44,167 bases of DNA, taken from Beijerinckiaceae bacterium. GTDB taxonomy: Bacteria > Pseudomonadota > Alphaproteobacteria > Rhizobiales > Beijerinckiaceae. The notes under the pieces were generated by a model. The model was not told where the DNA came from, did not search any database, and saw nothing but the letters and a program-made list of their open reading frames with translations. The translations under genes were made by a program, and so were the position numbers. The DNA lies in the NCBI GenBank assembly GCA_026461505.1, contig JAPJMW010000054.1, positions 1 to 44,167 on the forward strand, in the 5' to 3' direction. Of the stretch, positions 17,436 through 29,933 are shown one piece after another (the first letter of the stretch is position 1; each line of letters starts with the position of its first letter).

Positions 17436-18308
17436 ATGGCTGAGGAGCCCACCCGGTCACGTTTGGGTCGCGGACTTGCGGCATTGATTGGCGATGTTGG
17501 TGAGGCGGCCATTCCCGCTGAGCGCGCACGCGGCCAGAGACGTGTACCGACCGAGTTCCTAAGGCCGAACCCCCGCAACCCGCGCCGCACCTTTGTCGAG
17601 GCCGATCTGGATGATCTCGTCAATTCGGTTCGAGAGAAGGGCATTATTCAGCCGATCCTCGTCCGGAACATTCCCGGCATGGAAGATGTGTTCGAGATTA
17701 TTGCGGGCGAACGCCGTTGGCGCGCGGCGCAGCGGGCGTCCTTGCACGAGGTGCCGATTATTATCGTCGAAGCCGGCGATAAAGAAGCGCTTGAAATCGC
17801 CATTATCGAAAACGTCCAACGCTCCGATCTCAATGCGCTTGAAGAAGCCTTGGGCTATGAGCAGCTGATTGCTGAATATGGCTATTCTCAGAATGATTTG
17901 TCGAAAATCATCGGAAAAAGCCGCAGCCATATTGCCAATACCATCCGACTGGCCCGTTTGCCCGATAGCGTGAAAGCGCTACTCGCCAGCGGCGAATTGA
18001 CGGCAGGCCACGGCAGGGCGCTTTTATCCGTCAAAGATCCGGAAGCTTTAGCGCGCCGGATCATTGAGCGCGGCATGACGGTTCGTGATGTCGAACGCAT
18101 CGCCAATGAGGACGATAAAGCCGAAAAAGCGCCCCAGGTGGCACGGCGGCGTGAAAAGGATCCGGATACTCGGGCGCTTGAAAAGGCGATTGAAGATGTT
18201 CTCGGTCTTTCGGTCTCGATCACGCATGGTTCACGCGGCGGCGAGTTGAAGATCAAATATCGGACGCTCGAGCAGTTAGACGCTGTCTGCCGCCGTCTAC
18301 GCGATTAA
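17436..18308 (+). CDS. parB: Chromosome partitioning protein ParB
   Basis: ParB is a CTP-dependent clamp that loads at parS and spreads to form the partition complex. The 290-aa protein has the short N-terminal ParA-stimulating motif RLGRGLAALIGD, the N-terminal CTPase domain with the GERRWRAAQRA motif (about residues 90-100), the HTH region (SQNDLSKIIGKSRSHIANTIRL), and a C-terminal dimer domain. ATG 17436 follows AAGGGG. Its targets, two perfect parS sites, are 1.5 and 3.5 kb upstream. The stop TAA shares the bases TTAA with the convergent holA stop. Confidence 0.97.
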   Translation: MAEEPTRSRLGRGLAALIGDVGEAAIPAERARGQRRVPTEFLRPNPRNPRRTFVEADLDDLVNSVREKGIIQPILVRNIPGMEDVFEIIAGERRWRAAQRASLHEVPIIIVEAGDKEALEIAIIENVQRSDLNALEEALGYEQLIAEYGYSQNDLSKIIGKSRSHIANTIRLARLPDSVKALLASGELTAGHGRALLSVKDPEALARRIIERGMTVRDVERIANEDDKAEKAPQVARRREKDPDTRALEKAIEDVLGLSVSITHGSRGGELKIKYRTLEQLDAVCRRLRD

Positions 18309-19336
18309 GCACGGCCTGCTTGCGAGCGCCGGGCCGCAATGGCCAAGGTGAGGCAGGCCCGAGAAACCAGGCTTTCGCCAAGGGATGCATTTTTTCGGCA
18401 AGCGGCTTGCGCTTCACCGAGTGTCGTAATCGCACTTTCAAGGCTTGAGAGCGACCACAGCGATAAATGCCGCTGAAAAGCTGCGCTGCGCTTGAAAAAG
18501 ATCCGCGCTTGGCGTTCGACATCTTGCATGGTCTGCCCGCGATCAAAACCGATACGGGATTTGGCCAGCACCAGCGCGTGGCGCAATAATGCGCCGACAA
18601 TAACGCTCGAATCTTGCCCCTCTTTGAGCGAACGATGCAAGGCGATATCCGCGCCGACGGAATCACCCATGAAAACGGCATCCGTCAGCATATCAGTGGC
18701 TAAGGCCGATGCGTCCGCCATGATGGCTTCGACATCCTCTGCGCCTACCATTTGTTTGCCGCGGGCAAAAAGCGCTAATTTTTCGATTTCGCTTCGGGAA
18801 AGAAGCCGATCGGCGCCTAAAAGGCCGGTCATGAGCGTTTTGGCTTCCGGCGTTGCCTTTAAGCCATGTTCACCCAATATTTCGTCAATCAGGCGCGGCA
18901 GGTCGCGGCTATCATCTGCGTAACAGGGCAATGCAACGGCATGGGCTGATTTTTCGACGCCGGAACGCAGGGCGTGCTTGGCGGGCAGGTCGCCGGCTTC
19001 TATGACTATAGGGTTTTCTGGCTTTGCTGTAAGAAGCGGTTCAATGGCCGAATTGATCTGCCGTGAACCGAGCCGTACCCAAACCGCGCGTTGGTCGCCG
19101 AAAAGGCCGAGCGTATTGGCCTCGTCGACAATACGACTTGCATCCCCGCCCAAATCGTCACCATCCATTCGAATAAGCTGAAAGGCATCGTCAGGGTTAT
19201 CGACCAGCGAGCGCGCAATGTGGCGACAGCGCTCATGCACCAAGCCCGCATCCGGCCCATAGACTAAAACGACCGAAAAACGTGGATCGGGCTTTTTGAC
19301 GAACCGATCAATATCTCCGCCCTTTAGCGCCACCAT
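18305..19336 (-). CDS. holA: DNA polymerase III delta subunit
   Basis: HolA opens the beta clamp in the clamp-loader complex. The 343-aa protein fits the family in length and pattern: N-terminal FSVVLVYGPDAGLVHERCR (an AAA+ fold without a working P-loop), IRMDGDDLGGDASRIVDEANTLGLFGDQRAVWVR, and the C-terminal helical domain. It is the last gene of leuS-lptE-holA, the usual Rhizobiales order, and starts 18 bp after lptE. It is convergent with parB. Confidence 0.93.
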   Translation of the reverse strand: MVALKGGDIDRFVKKPDPRFSVVLVYGPDAGLVHERCRHIARSLVDNPDDAFQLIRMDGDDLGGDASRIVDEANTLGLFGDQRAVWVRLGSRQINSAIEPLLTAKPENPIVIEAGDLPAKHALRSGVEKSAHAVALPCYADDSRDLPRLIDEILGEHGLKATPEAKTLMTGLLGADRLLSRSEIEKLALFARGKQMVGAEDVEAIMADASALATDMLTDAVFMGDSVGADIALHRSLKEGQDSSVIVGALLRHALVLAKSRIGFDRGQTMQDVERQARIFFKRSAAFQRHLSLWSLSSLESAITTLGEAQAACRKNASLGESLVSRACLTLAIAARRSQAGRA

Positions 19337-19354
19337 ACTATCGAAGCTCCGACG

Positions 19355-19888
19355 TTACGAACGGCTTGAAAAATACGCAGCAAGACTGAGCTGAATTTGA
19401 TCGGCTACGTCCTTTGAAACCCTGATCCGCGAGTCCCTTTGCGCCCGAACAGCCGCGAAGCGTTGCGAGAGGCGGTCGATGGAAGCGGTCGCAAAAGCAG
19501 AACTTTCGAAAAGTGTCTTCTCATTAAGGTCGATGAGCTTAAATTGGGCTGTCAGCCGAAGTGCCGCAGCATCAGCTCGGCCCGACGTCGTATCGACCGC
19601 CGCTGAGACGGTGTTTTCGCTCGTTGTGACAAATAATTTATATTTATGTTCCAACGATGTGTAATTGCCGCCAGATAAATTAAAGAGCAGCTCTTCTCTT
19701 AAGTAATGTCCGGCCAAGTCATTGAGAGGTGCAACTTCAATGGCCGCAAGCTCGCGCTGAACGGCACTGCCCCCAGCCGAGGTACCATAAAGAGGTCTAA
19801 TACACGCCGTCGTCAACATCACGGAAAGGATGGCCAAACCTGTCAAAATCAGATTTTTGGCGCGATTAAGGCCTTTAAATGACAACAT
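19355..19888 (-). CDS. lptE: LPS-assembly lipoprotein LptE
   Basis: LptE is the outer-membrane lipoprotein that plugs the LptD barrel and helps place lipopolysaccharide on the cell surface. The 177-aa protein has a lipoprotein signal peptide (hydrophobic [17 protein letters not shown], Cys near residue 27) followed by IRPLYG, which is typical of LptE. A longer frame runs to 20035, but ATG 19888 gives the signal peptide directly and overlaps leuS by 14 bp. Its place between leuS and holA supports the call. Confidence 0.9.
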   Translation of the reverse strand: MLSFKGLNRAKNLILTGLAILSVMLTTACIRPLYGTSAGGSAVQRELAAIEVAPLNDLAGHYLREELLFNLSGGNYTSLEHKYKLFVTTSENTVSAAVDTTSGRADAAALRLTAQFKLIDLNEKTLFESSAFATASIDRLSQRFAAVRAQRDSRIRVSKDVADQIQLSLAAYFSSRS

Positions 19889-22502
19889 TGACGATCCTTT
19901 GCGGAACCACCACGACTTTTTTGACGGGCTTTCCTTCAAGTGCTGTTTGAATGCTATCGAGAGCCAAGACCGCCGCCTCAACCGTTTTTGCATCGGCTTC
20001 CCGGCTAATGGTGATCTCCCCACGCTTTTTACCATTCACCTGAATTGGAATGGTGATGTCGTTTTCGACAATCAGCGCATGATCGGCCTTTGGCCAAGGC
20101 GTTTCAGCAACAAGTTTTGTGAAGCCCAATTCTTTCCAGCACTCTTCGGCCAGATGCGGCATCATTGGTGCGATGATCTGCACAAGATAAGTCGCAGCCT
20201 CGCGCATGGCCGTAATAAATTCGGGGCTAACGGGCTTATCCTTTTTTACCGCTAATTCGGCTTGAAGAGCGTTGGCCAATTCGTAAGCATGCGCAACGCA
20301 CCGATTGAACCGAAGGCGCTCCACATCTTCTTCAACACGAATGACGGCGCGATGAGCTGCCTTACGTATGGTAAGAATGGCATCTTCCGCAGCCGCATCA
20401 TGCGCATTAGGAGAGGCTGAAAGATCAGCAACTTCACCTACAAGACGCCACAAACGTTGTACAAAACGAGCGGCACCTTGGACGCCTTCTTCGGTCCAGA
20501 TTACATCGCGTTCTGGAGGAGAATCGGAAAGCATGAACCAGCGCGCCGTATCGGCTCCGAATGTGCCGATGATATCGTCGGGATCAATCGTGTTCCGCTT
20601 GGATTTCGACATTTTTTCGATCGAGCCGATTTCAACCGGAGCACCAGACGATAAAAGCTTCGCCTTACGATCCGCACCATCGCTGATGATTTCCACTTCA
20701 GCAGGCGACACCCATTGGCCATTGGCATCACGATAGGTTTCATGAACCACCATGCCTTGGGTGAAGAGACCGTCGAACGGCTCGCTAATACCCGCATGAC
20801 CTGTCTTCTGCATGGCCCGCGTGAAGAAGCGTGAATAGAGCAAGTGCAGAATCGCGTGCTCAATGCCGCCAATATATTGGTTAACCGGTAACCAGCCATC
20901 GACCGCTTTGCGATCTGTTGGGCGATCCTCGATCCACGGATCGGTAAAGCGCGCGAAATACCAAGATGAATCCACGAAAGTATCCATCGTATCCGTTTCA
21001 CGCCGCGCCTCTTTACCGCATTGCGGGCAGCCAACATGTTTCCAGGTCGGATGGCGATCCAAAGGATTACCCGGAACATCGAAGGTCACATCTTCCGGTA
21101 ATTTAACCGGCAGGTCTTTGATGGGAACTGGAACGGTTCCGCACACTTCGCAATGAATGACGGGGATCGGGCAACCCCAATAGCGTTGCCGTGAAATGCC
21201 CCAATCGCGCAGACGGAAATTCACCTTGCGCTTGCCAACAGGCGATGTACCGAGCGAAACCGATTCAAGCCGTTTGGCTACTTCTTCTTTGCCTTGTGCG
21301 ATCGTCATTCCATCAAGGAACGACGAATTGATCAACAGTCCTTCACCATCAAACGGCGCGTCGCCCACTTGATAGGTTTTTGGATCAGCATCGGTTGGGC
21401 AAACAACCGTTTTGATCGGAAGTTTGTACGACGTCGCAAAATCAAAATCCCGTTGATCATGCGCCGGGCATCCAAAGATCGCGCCAGTGCCATATTCCAT
21501 CAAAATAAAATTGGCGACATAGACGGGAAGCGTCCAATTCGGATCGAACGGATGGGCCACACGAATACCAGTGTCGAAGCCCTTTTTCTCAGCCTTATCA
21601 ATCGCTTCCTGGGCCGTACCCATTTTGCGGCAATCATCGATAAAGGCCGAGAGCTGCGGGTTATGGGCTGCAGCTTTTTTGGCTAGAGGATGCTCGGGCG
21701 CCAAGGCCACGAAGCTCGCACCAAAGAGCGTATCGGGTCGGGTTGTATAAATTTCGATTTCGCTCTCGCCTGAAGGCGCTGTGGCTTTATCGAGCGCAAA
21801 TCGAACGGAAAGACCTTCTGATCGGCCGATCCAATTTTTTTGCATGAGACGGACCTTTTCAGGCCAACGCTCTAAACCGTCTAACGCATCGTTCAGTTCT
21901 TGCGCGTAGTCCGAAATTTTAAAGAACCATTGCGTCAGTTCACGCTGCTCAACAAGCGCGCCGGAGCGCCAGCCGCGACCATCAATTACTTGCTCATTGG
22001 CAAGAACGGTTTGATCAACGGGATCCCAATTGACCTTCGCGGTCTTGCGATCAATCAAACCGTTTTGCAGGAAGTCGAGAAACATTCTCTGCTGATGCTT
22101 GTAATAGGACGGATCGCAGGTCGCGATTTCACGGTGCCAATCGAGCGAAAGCCCCATGCTTTTAAGCTGCGTGCGCATGGTCGCGATATTGGCGTAAGTC
22201 CATGTCGCCGGATGGGTTTTGTTGGCCATGGCCGCATTTTCTGCTGGCATGCCGAACGCGTCCCAACCCATCGGATGCAAGACATTGAAACCGCGTGCGC
22301 GCTTATAGCGCGCTACCACGTCACCCATCGCGTAATTGCGTACATGGCCCATATGAATGCGGCCCGATGGATAGGGAAACATTTCAAGGACATAGTATTT
22401 TGGAGCAGGATCGTCGTTTTTCGTACGAAAAAGTTCTTTTGTGTCCCAGACCTGCTGCCATTTCCGCTCAGCTTCGCGGGCGTTGTAGCGCTCGGTTCTC
22501 AT
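19875..22502 (-). CDS. leuS: Leucyl-tRNA synthetase
   Basis: LeuRS attaches leucine to tRNA-Leu. The 875-aa class I synthetase has the HIGH motif as HMGH (50-53) in [20 protein letters not shown], the editing domain (about 220-420), a zinc-type Cys pattern near residue 460 (HCEVCG, then CPQCG), and the KMSKS motif near residue 628. The last residues match the LeuRS C-terminal domain. It is divergent from yggS across 127 bp and overlaps lptE by 14 bp. Confidence 0.98.
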   Translation of the reverse strand: MRTERYNAREAERKWQQVWDTKELFRTKNDDPAPKYYVLEMFPYPSGRIHMGHVRNYAMGDVVARYKRARGFNVLHPMGWDAFGMPAENAAMANKTHPATWTYANIATMRTQLKSMGLSLDWHREIATCDPSYYKHQQRMFLDFLQNGLIDRKTAKVNWDPVDQTVLANEQVIDGRGWRSGALVEQRELTQWFFKISDYAQELNDALDGLERWPEKVRLMQKNWIGRSEGLSVRFALDKATAPSGESEIEIYTTRPDTLFGASFVALAPEHPLAKKAAAHNPQLSAFIDDCRKMGTAQEAIDKAEKKGFDTGIRVAHPFDPNWTLPVYVANFILMEYGTGAIFGCPAHDQRDFDFATSYKLPIKTVVCPTDADPKTYQVGDAPFDGEGLLINSSFLDGMTIAQGKEEVAKRLESVSLGTSPVGKRKVNFRLRDWGISRQRYWGCPIPVIHCEVCGTVPVPIKDLPVKLPEDVTFDVPGNPLDRHPTWKHVGCPQCGKEARRETDTMDTFVDSSWYFARFTDPWIEDRPTDRKAVDGWLPVNQYIGGIEHAILHLLYSRFFTRAMQKTGHAGISEPFDGLFTQGMVVHETYRDANGQWVSPAEVEIISDGADRKAKLLSSGAPVEIGSIEKMSKSKRNTIDPDDIIGTFGADTARWFMLSDSPPERDVIWTEEGVQGAARFVQRLWRLVGEVADLSASPNAHDAAAEDAILTIRKAAHRAVIRVEEDVERLRFNRCVAHAYELANALQAELAVKKDKPVSPEFITAMREAATYLVQIIAPMMPHLAEECWKELGFTKLVAETPWPKADHALIVENDITIPIQVNGKKRGEITISREADAKTVEAAVLALDSIQTALEGKPVKKVVVVPQRIVNVVI

Positions 22503-22629
22503 GTCAATTCCGGTATAGTCAGTGATGCACTAGAATAGCTTTGCGCAATCGCTTGCGTCGCGCGGCTCAACCGGACTAGGACACGATTTAGGGCTTGGGG
22601 TCAATCTTTCGCAATCGGGAGCACTAAAA

Positions 22630-23310
22630 ATGTCGGACGAAGCAGAACATAACGTCGTTGCACGGTTGCGTCAGGTGCGATCCGAGGTGGAGCGCGCCGT
22701 GCGTCATGCGCGACGTTCGCCCGATGAAGTGACGCTGATCGCGGTTTCCAAAACCTATTTTGCGGATGCTATTTTACCCGTGCTGGAAGATGGCCAACGT
22801 ATATTTGGTGAAAACCGCGTTCAGGAATCAATGCAAAAATGGCCCGAATTGAAAGCGCAATTTCCGGATGTTGAATTGCATCTGATTGGGCCGTTACAAA
22901 GCAACAAAGCGAAAGAGGCCGTGGCCTTGTTTGACGTCATTGAAACGGTTGATCGTCCATCGATTGCTGAAGCACTCGCGAAAGAATTTTCCAAAACGGA
23001 GCGCAGGCCTAAGCTTTATGTTCAGGTGAATACGGGTGAAGAGCCGCAAAAGGCGGGGATTTTGCCGCTTGAGGCGGATGCGTTTCTGACCCGTTGCAAG
23101 GAAGAGTGGAAATTACCAATCGAAGGCTTGATGTGCATCCCACCCGTGGATGAACCGCCTTCACCGCATTTCGGGCTATTGCGTAAAATGGCCGAAAGTC
23201 ACGGCATTAAGACGCTGTCTATGGGGATGAGCGCCGATTTTGAAGAAGCTATTCAAATGGGGGCAACCCATATCCGCCTCGGTAGCGCCATTTTCGGCCA
23301 TCGGGGCTAG
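22630..23310 (+). CDS. YggS-family pyridoxal phosphate homeostasis protein
   Basis: Proteins of this family bind PLP in a TIM barrel and keep vitamin B6 and amino-acid pools balanced; no catalysis is firmly shown. The 226-aa protein has the PLP lysine in VTLIAVSKTYFADA (about residues 35-48), the FGENRVQESMQKWPEL motif, HLIGPLQSNK and the C-terminal LSMGMSADFEEAIQMGATHIRLGSAIFG. ATG 22630 follows GGGAG at 22617-22621. Its stop TAG shares CTAG with the convergent HAD gene. Confidence 0.94.
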   Translation: MSDEAEHNVVARLRQVRSEVERAVRHARRSPDEVTLIAVSKTYFADAILPVLEDGQRIFGENRVQESMQKWPELKAQFPDVELHLIGPLQSNKAKEAVALFDVIETVDRPSIAEALAKEFSKTERRPKLYVQVNTGEEPQKAGILPLEADAFLTRCKEEWKLPIEGLMCIPPVDEPPSPHFGLLRKMAESHGIKTLSMGMSADFEEAIQMGATHIRLGSAIFGHRG

Positions 23311-23981
23311 TGTTTACCCGTTCGATCTTTGATAAAGCGACGCAATTCTTCATCGTGATAATCGGGCGCGGTAAGATGGGCCCCGAAGGATTGAAGGGTC
23401 GCCCCGTCGAGCGAGGTCGTCAGCCCGATCACGCCTAAGCCAGCCGCACTGGCCGAGGTGACACCGGATTTTGAGTCTTCAAAGGCCACGCTCCGTGTCA
23501 CATCGCCATCGAGACGCGATAGGCCTGTAAGATAAGGGAGCGGGTGGGGTTTAGCGTGATCAAGCTCGTCTGATAAAATGACGGCTGAAAACCGCTTGGT
23601 GGCTTGAAGTGATTTTAAGACGAGTTCGGCATTTTCTTTCGGTGCATTGGTGACAGCCGCATAGCGTAAACCGGCCGCATCCGCCCAATCGAGAAGATCC
23701 ATTAGTCCTGCAAGTGGCTCCATATAGCCGACCATCGAACGAAAAAGCGCCTCTTTTTCCTGACCTATTTTGATGTGATCGGAAACGGAAACATGTGGCA
23801 GAAGATCGGCCAAAACATCATTGTTCATTCGCCCTGATATGCGGTGGCGATAGGTTTCCTCATCCACATTGATACCGAAGCGACTCAAAATCTCGTTAAA
23901 AGCGACAATATGGACTTTGTCCGTATCAACGAGCGTTCCATCGATATCAAACAGCAGGCAGGGTTCCGAAGAGGTCAGCAA
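23307..23981 (-). CDS. HAD-superfamily hydrolase (beta-phosphoglucomutase/phosphatase-like)
   Basis: The 224-aa protein has all four HAD motifs: DIDGTLVDTD (about 11-20) with nucleophile and acid Asp, TNAPKEN (motif II), KPHPLPY (motif III Lys) and FEDSKSG (motif IV). The helical cap between motifs I and II fits the beta-phosphoglucomutase/phosphoglycolate phosphatase group. It probably removes or moves phosphate on a small metabolite; the substrate is unknown. The start is TTG 23981, 12 bp after the L,D-transpeptidase gene, so the two may form an operon. Confidence 0.88.
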   Translation of the reverse strand: MLTSSEPCLLFDIDGTLVDTDKVHIVAFNEILSRFGINVDEETYRHRISGRMNNDVLADLLPHVSVSDHIKIGQEKEALFRSMVGYMEPLAGLMDLLDWADAAGLRYAAVTNAPKENAELVLKSLQATKRFSAVILSDELDHAKPHPLPYLTGLSRLDGDVTRSVAFEDSKSGVTSASAAGLGVIGLTTSLDGATLQSFGAHLTAPDYHDEELRRFIKDRTGKH

Positions 23982-23993
23982 ATGATGGGTCTT

Positions 23994-24506
23994 TCAGTGA
24001 ATGTGAAGGCCGAAGTTTTTATCCAAATGGGATAGAAAAAGCTTCATTCCTTTGCGGTCAAAGGCAATGCAGCCTTCGGTTGGTTTAAAACCCGGCCGCG
24101 CCAAATGGATAAAAATGGCGCTTCCTTGGCCGGAAATAGCGGGTCGTCTATTCCAATCCGTTTCTACAACAATGTCATAAAGGCCATCATCCCGCCAAAG
24201 TTTTTCGTGGGAGCTGGAACTCGGCAAGGGAATGGCGCGGTTATAACGCGGTGAGCGGGGGTCATCACACCAACCCATATCGCGGGTAATTGCTTTTGCC
24301 GGAAGGGCGAAGCGATGGCGTCTAAAACGGTCCGGTCTGAAATAGATCGCCACCGGGCGAAGCAGTGCGCGCGGCGTGCCGCCGTCACCTTCGCGCTTGC
24401 GGGTTACTACCCCCGATCTGCCGATCGCGCAGGGCAGGGTCAGCGTTCCCATTCGAATAAATCCGAGATGCTTTTGGCCGACCCGTGCGAAAAGATGGGC
24501 AATCAT
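23994..24506 (-). CDS. YkuD-type L,D-transpeptidase family protein
   Basis: L,D-transpeptidases make 3-3 crosslinks in peptidoglycan or attach proteins to it. The 170-aa protein has the family's catalytic pattern as IFIHLARPGFKPTEGCIAF, with His and Cys in the HxxxGxxxxxGC spacing near residues 136-148. It resembles the short COG3786-type members of Rhizobiales. No signal peptide is seen from this ATG or from the TTG at 24536, which is odd for a cell-wall enzyme. It precedes the HAD gene by 12 bp. The start is uncertain. Confidence 0.78.
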   Translation of the reverse strand: MIAHLFARVGQKHLGFIRMGTLTLPCAIGRSGVVTRKREGDGGTPRALLRPVAIYFRPDRFRRHRFALPAKAITRDMGWCDDPRSPRYNRAIPLPSSSSHEKLWRDDGLYDIVVETDWNRRPAISGQGSAIFIHLARPGFKPTEGCIAFDRKGMKLFLSHLDKNFGLHIH

Positions 24507-24624
24507 GCGCTTGATCCGCTGAAGCTCTGTGAACAAGGATCAAAGACTTGCCACGTGTCCTAAGGCTGGTCTACTCACAGATGGTGCCGCGGACAAGGTC
24601 TGATAAAAGAAGGTAGCCGATTGA

Positions 24625-25302
24625 ATGGCCGAGACGCTTTCGATCTTGCTTTTAAGCGATGAAAAAGGCCGCTGCGTAATCTTGGCCGAGCAATTGGCCC
24701 TTGATCCTGATTTTACGGTATCGATTGCCCAAAAGCCCTATCAATTCGAACGCCCCCTCGATGTCGAACGGATTGATCTTGTCCTTGGCTTTGATGGGCT
24801 GAGTTCGGAAATCCAAGACTTGCGGTCATTGGGATATCGTGGTCCCTTTTTGCAATTGGGCCCTAGCGCCGAACCGATCCCCGATGTTGAGACATTGGAC
24901 CTTCCGCTTCGCGCCTCGGCTTTGATCGGCCGCATTCGTAGCCTTGTTCGAACCTTTAAAGTTCGGGAAGATCCGTGGCTGACGATTGGCCCTTATCGCC
25001 TTTCGCAAGGAACCCGCATTCTGGAAGGACCCGATGGCCAATCGGAAAAGCTCACCGATAAAGAAGCCGATTTTTTAAGTTTCATGCACCGTGCGCGGGG
25101 AGAAATCGTTCCACGTGATGTGTTGTTGGCGGAAATTTGGGGCTATAATGCTCAAGTAACAACGCATACGCTTGAAACGCATATTTATCGCTTGCGCCAA
25201 AAGATTGAAAAAGATCCCGCTAATGCGGAGCTCTTAATCACCGAGCCTGGTGGTTATCGGCTTGTAGAGGTGGCAGACAAGGCAAATTCGAATGGCGATT
25301 GA
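24625..25302 (+). CDS. OmpR-type winged-helix regulator with a degenerate receiver domain
   Basis: The 225-aa protein has an N-terminal receiver-like domain (about 5-115) and a C-terminal OmpR/PhoB winged helix (about 125-218, LTDKEADFLSFMHRARGEIVPRDVLLAEIWG and THTLETHIYRLRQKI). In the receiver, acidic residues D12 and E13 remain. The expected phospho-Asp position after DLVLG is F56, with D57 one residue late, and the conserved Lys near the end reads Leu in DLPLR. Phosphorylation is therefore doubtful. No sensor kinase is adjacent. Its stop lies inside the next gene. Confidence 0.88.
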   Translation: MAETLSILLLSDEKGRCVILAEQLALDPDFTVSIAQKPYQFERPLDVERIDLVLGFDGLSSEIQDLRSLGYRGPFLQLGPSAEPIPDVETLDLPLRASALIGRIRSLVRTFKVREDPWLTIGPYRLSQGTRILEGPDGQSEKLTDKEADFLSFMHRARGEIVPRDVLLAEIWGYNAQVTTHTLETHIYRLRQKIEKDPANAELLITEPGGYRLVEVADKANSNGD

Positions 25303-25738
25303 TGACGATATTGTACTGCTCCGGCGGCTCGATTTTTTTCAAGTCTTTCAGACAGATCAGTTGCGTCTGATTTTGTTTGCAGCTGATTCCCGAATTTTGC
25401 GTTCGAATGAAGTGCTGTTTTCAAAGGGTGATACGGCTGATGAGGGGTATCTCCTTCAATCTGGACTTATTTCGCTGAGCGGCGGTTCAAGCATACCAAC
25501 AGAGTTTGTTCGCCCGGGTATGTTGATCGGCGAATATGCGCTTTTGGCTGAAAGCGAACGAGCAACGAATGCGGTCGCGCGCGAGACATCGCGAATTATT
25601 ATTTTCCCACGTAAATTGATTTTACGGTTGTTGAACGAATACCCCGACGCGGCTTTGGCACTTCGTCAAAAACTAGCCTTGCGCGCCGATGCTTTTGCAA
25701 AAGCGCTTGATCGGATTGTGGCCAATAACGCGATCTAA
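25292..25738 (+). CDS. Cyclic nucleotide-binding domain protein
   Basis: This 148-aa protein consists of one cNMP-binding fold: the beta-roll strands around VLFSKGDTADEGYLLQSGLISL, and the phosphate-binding cassette GEYALLAESERATNAVA with its key Glu and Arg. A C-terminal helix follows, but there is no HTH domain, so it is not a complete Crp-type regulator. It overlaps the regulator gene upstream by 11 bp, which argues that the two proteins act together. Ligand binding is inferred from the cassette. Confidence 0.88.
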   Translation: MAIDDDIVLLRRLDFFQVFQTDQLRLILFAADSRILRSNEVLFSKGDTADEGYLLQSGLISLSGGSSIPTEFVRPGMLIGEYALLAESERATNAVARETSRIIIFPRKLILRLLNEYPDAALALRQKLALRADAFAKALDRIVANNAI

Positions 25739-25739
25739 A

Positions 25740-26552
25740 TTAGGCGAGTTCGATGGTGACAGGGACGTGGTCGGATGGCCGCTCCCAACTCCGCGCATCG
25801 CGATGCACCGTCAAGGATGAAAGCCCTGGCGCGAGGGTTTTGGATACCCAGACGTGATCAAGCCGACGCCCGCGGTTTGAAGCTGCCCAATCCGCCGCGC
25901 GATAGCTCCACCAGGTATAAACCCGTTCGGGCTCGGGCTTAAGCGTGCGAATGGCATCGACCCATTCCGCTGCATCAATCGCTGCGTTTAATTTTTCACA
26001 CTCGATCGGTGTATGGGAGACGACATCGAGCATTTGCTTGTGGCTCCAGACGTCGTTTTCGAGCGGCGCTACGTTCAAATCACCGACGAGAATGGCTTTG
26101 CCGGCGGCAGGCTTATCAGATAGTCCCCAATCTCGCATCTCGTCGAGGAAGGTGAGCTTATGCGCGAATTTTTCATTCGCTTCTGGATCGGGTACGTCAC
26201 CGCCGGCGGGCACGTAGAAATTATGGATGGTCACATCTTTGGCCGCTCGCGCCTCTTTGCCGAAGGTTACGCTAATGTGGCGGCAATCGTCTTTTGCCGC
26301 AAAAATGCGGCTATCTTGGCTTACAAAAGGCAAGCGTGAGAGGATAGCCACGCCGTGATAGCCTTTTTGACCGTTCATCGCGATGTGAGAATAGCCGAGC
26401 TTTTTAAAATCACCGCTTGGGAATTGATCATCGGGACATTTTGTTTCTTGCAGACACAACACATCGGGCCGCGTCTCTTCCAAGAAGCGTTGCACAAGGC
26501 CTGAACGAAGGCGGACGGAGTTGATGTTCCAAGTGGCGACGGTCAGGCTCAA
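25740..26552 (-). CDS. xth: Exodeoxyribonuclease III
   Basis: This class II AP endonuclease and 3' exonuclease works in base excision repair. The 270-aa protein shows the ATWNINSVR start, LCLQETKCPDDQFP with the metal Glu near residue 36, NFYVPAGGD, the GDLNVAP motif near residue 150, and the C-terminal RRLDHVWVS and SDHVPVTIEL with catalytic Asp and His. The start is TTG 26552, 8 nt after GGGGA. It follows lolA on the same strand by 90 bp and meets the cNMP-binding gene end to end. Confidence 0.95.
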   Translation of the reverse strand: MSLTVATWNINSVRLRSGLVQRFLEETRPDVLCLQETKCPDDQFPSGDFKKLGYSHIAMNGQKGYHGVAILSRLPFVSQDSRIFAAKDDCRHISVTFGKEARAAKDVTIHNFYVPAGGDVPDPEANEKFAHKLTFLDEMRDWGLSDKPAAGKAILVGDLNVAPLENDVWSHKQMLDVVSHTPIECEKLNAAIDAAEWVDAIRTLKPEPERVYTWWSYRAADWAASNRGRRLDHVWVSKTLAPGLSSLTVHRDARSWERPSDHVPVTIELA

Positions 26553-26642
26553 AGCAGAGATCCCCTTTTTGCTAAGATCAGGGGTATTGTTTCACGCTGT
26601 GACTAGCAAGCGCGGAAACGCTTTCTGCGTGCGGAAAACACC

Positions 26643-27402
26643 TTATTTTTTGTGGGCCGAATTGGGGTTGTCCGGAATGACAAATTGCATTTGATCGGGC
26701 TCGTGCCGCGTGTCGATATTGGCCAGAACAACATTGACCTCGTAGCCTTGCGGATCGGTTACGGTCCATTGTTTGAGTACCAAGGATTTGGGGTCAAAGC
26801 CCAACACGACGCGCGAGGTCCCGCCGAAGGTAGACGAATCTTCCGCGTAAACGGCTATGCGTTCGCCTTCATTGACGACCTCCGTCACCTTAAAATCACG
26901 TGCGAGATTAATCGTCCCACCGAGCAAAAATTTTAGCGGGGTGAGGCCGATGGAGTAGACATCTTGCGTGTTAAGCTTTGAATCGATCACGGCAACCGAG
27001 CTGCCATCCGCGATGATGGTGATGGTGCTTGGCGGATTATAGTCGAACCGCAAACGACCGGGCCGAAGGACGGTGAGCTTGCCCGATGTTTGTTGGCCAT
27101 TAGCGCTGAATTGCGAGAATTTGGCGCTGAACTGTTTTAAATTGGTCAGCGATTCATTGATATTGGCCAGCATCTCTTCTGGTGAAATATCGATTGCTGC
27201 CGGTTTTACCGGCGCTGGCTTAACAGGCTGCACAACAGGCGCCATTTCTTGCACGGGCACGGGCGATGTAACACCGAAATTGGCGGGGCGACGCGGCGGC
27301 AGTGGAATTTTTCCGCCAATGGCTTGAGCATTGGCCGATGCGCTCAACAGGAGTTCGATGCAGAGCCATCCGCACAAAAACAGATGGGCTTGCTGTTTTC
27401 TT

Positions 27403-27416
<14 letters not shown>
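26643..27416 (-). CDS. lolA: LolA-like outer-membrane lipoprotein carrier protein
   Basis: LolA ferries lipoproteins across the periplasm from LolCDE to the outer membrane. The 257-aa protein has a signal peptide (LFLCGWLCIELLLSASANAQA, cut near residue 31), a Pro-rich stretch, then the LolA fold from about residue 85 (FSAKFSQFSANGQQTSGKLTVLRPGRLRFDYNPP). The C-terminus has WTVTDPQGYEVNVVLANI. Only a TTG at 27416 can start it, 14 bp inside ftsK. The ftsK-lolA-xth order is usual in Rhizobiales. Confidence 0.88.
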
Positions 27417-29883
<2,467 letters not shown>

Positions 29884-29933
29884 CGGTAACGTAAAGCCTT
29901 TTAAAGGGAATATCTTGGTTTAGGCCGAGCGGG

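Noticed and set aside
21900..22538. 212-codon open frame opposite leuS
   Set aside because: It overlaps the catalytic N-terminal region of leuS on the other strand and shows no family motif.
26588..26603. Third parS-like site
   Set aside because: Only the left half (TGTTTCAC) matches; the right half is lost, so it is not a ParB site by sequence.
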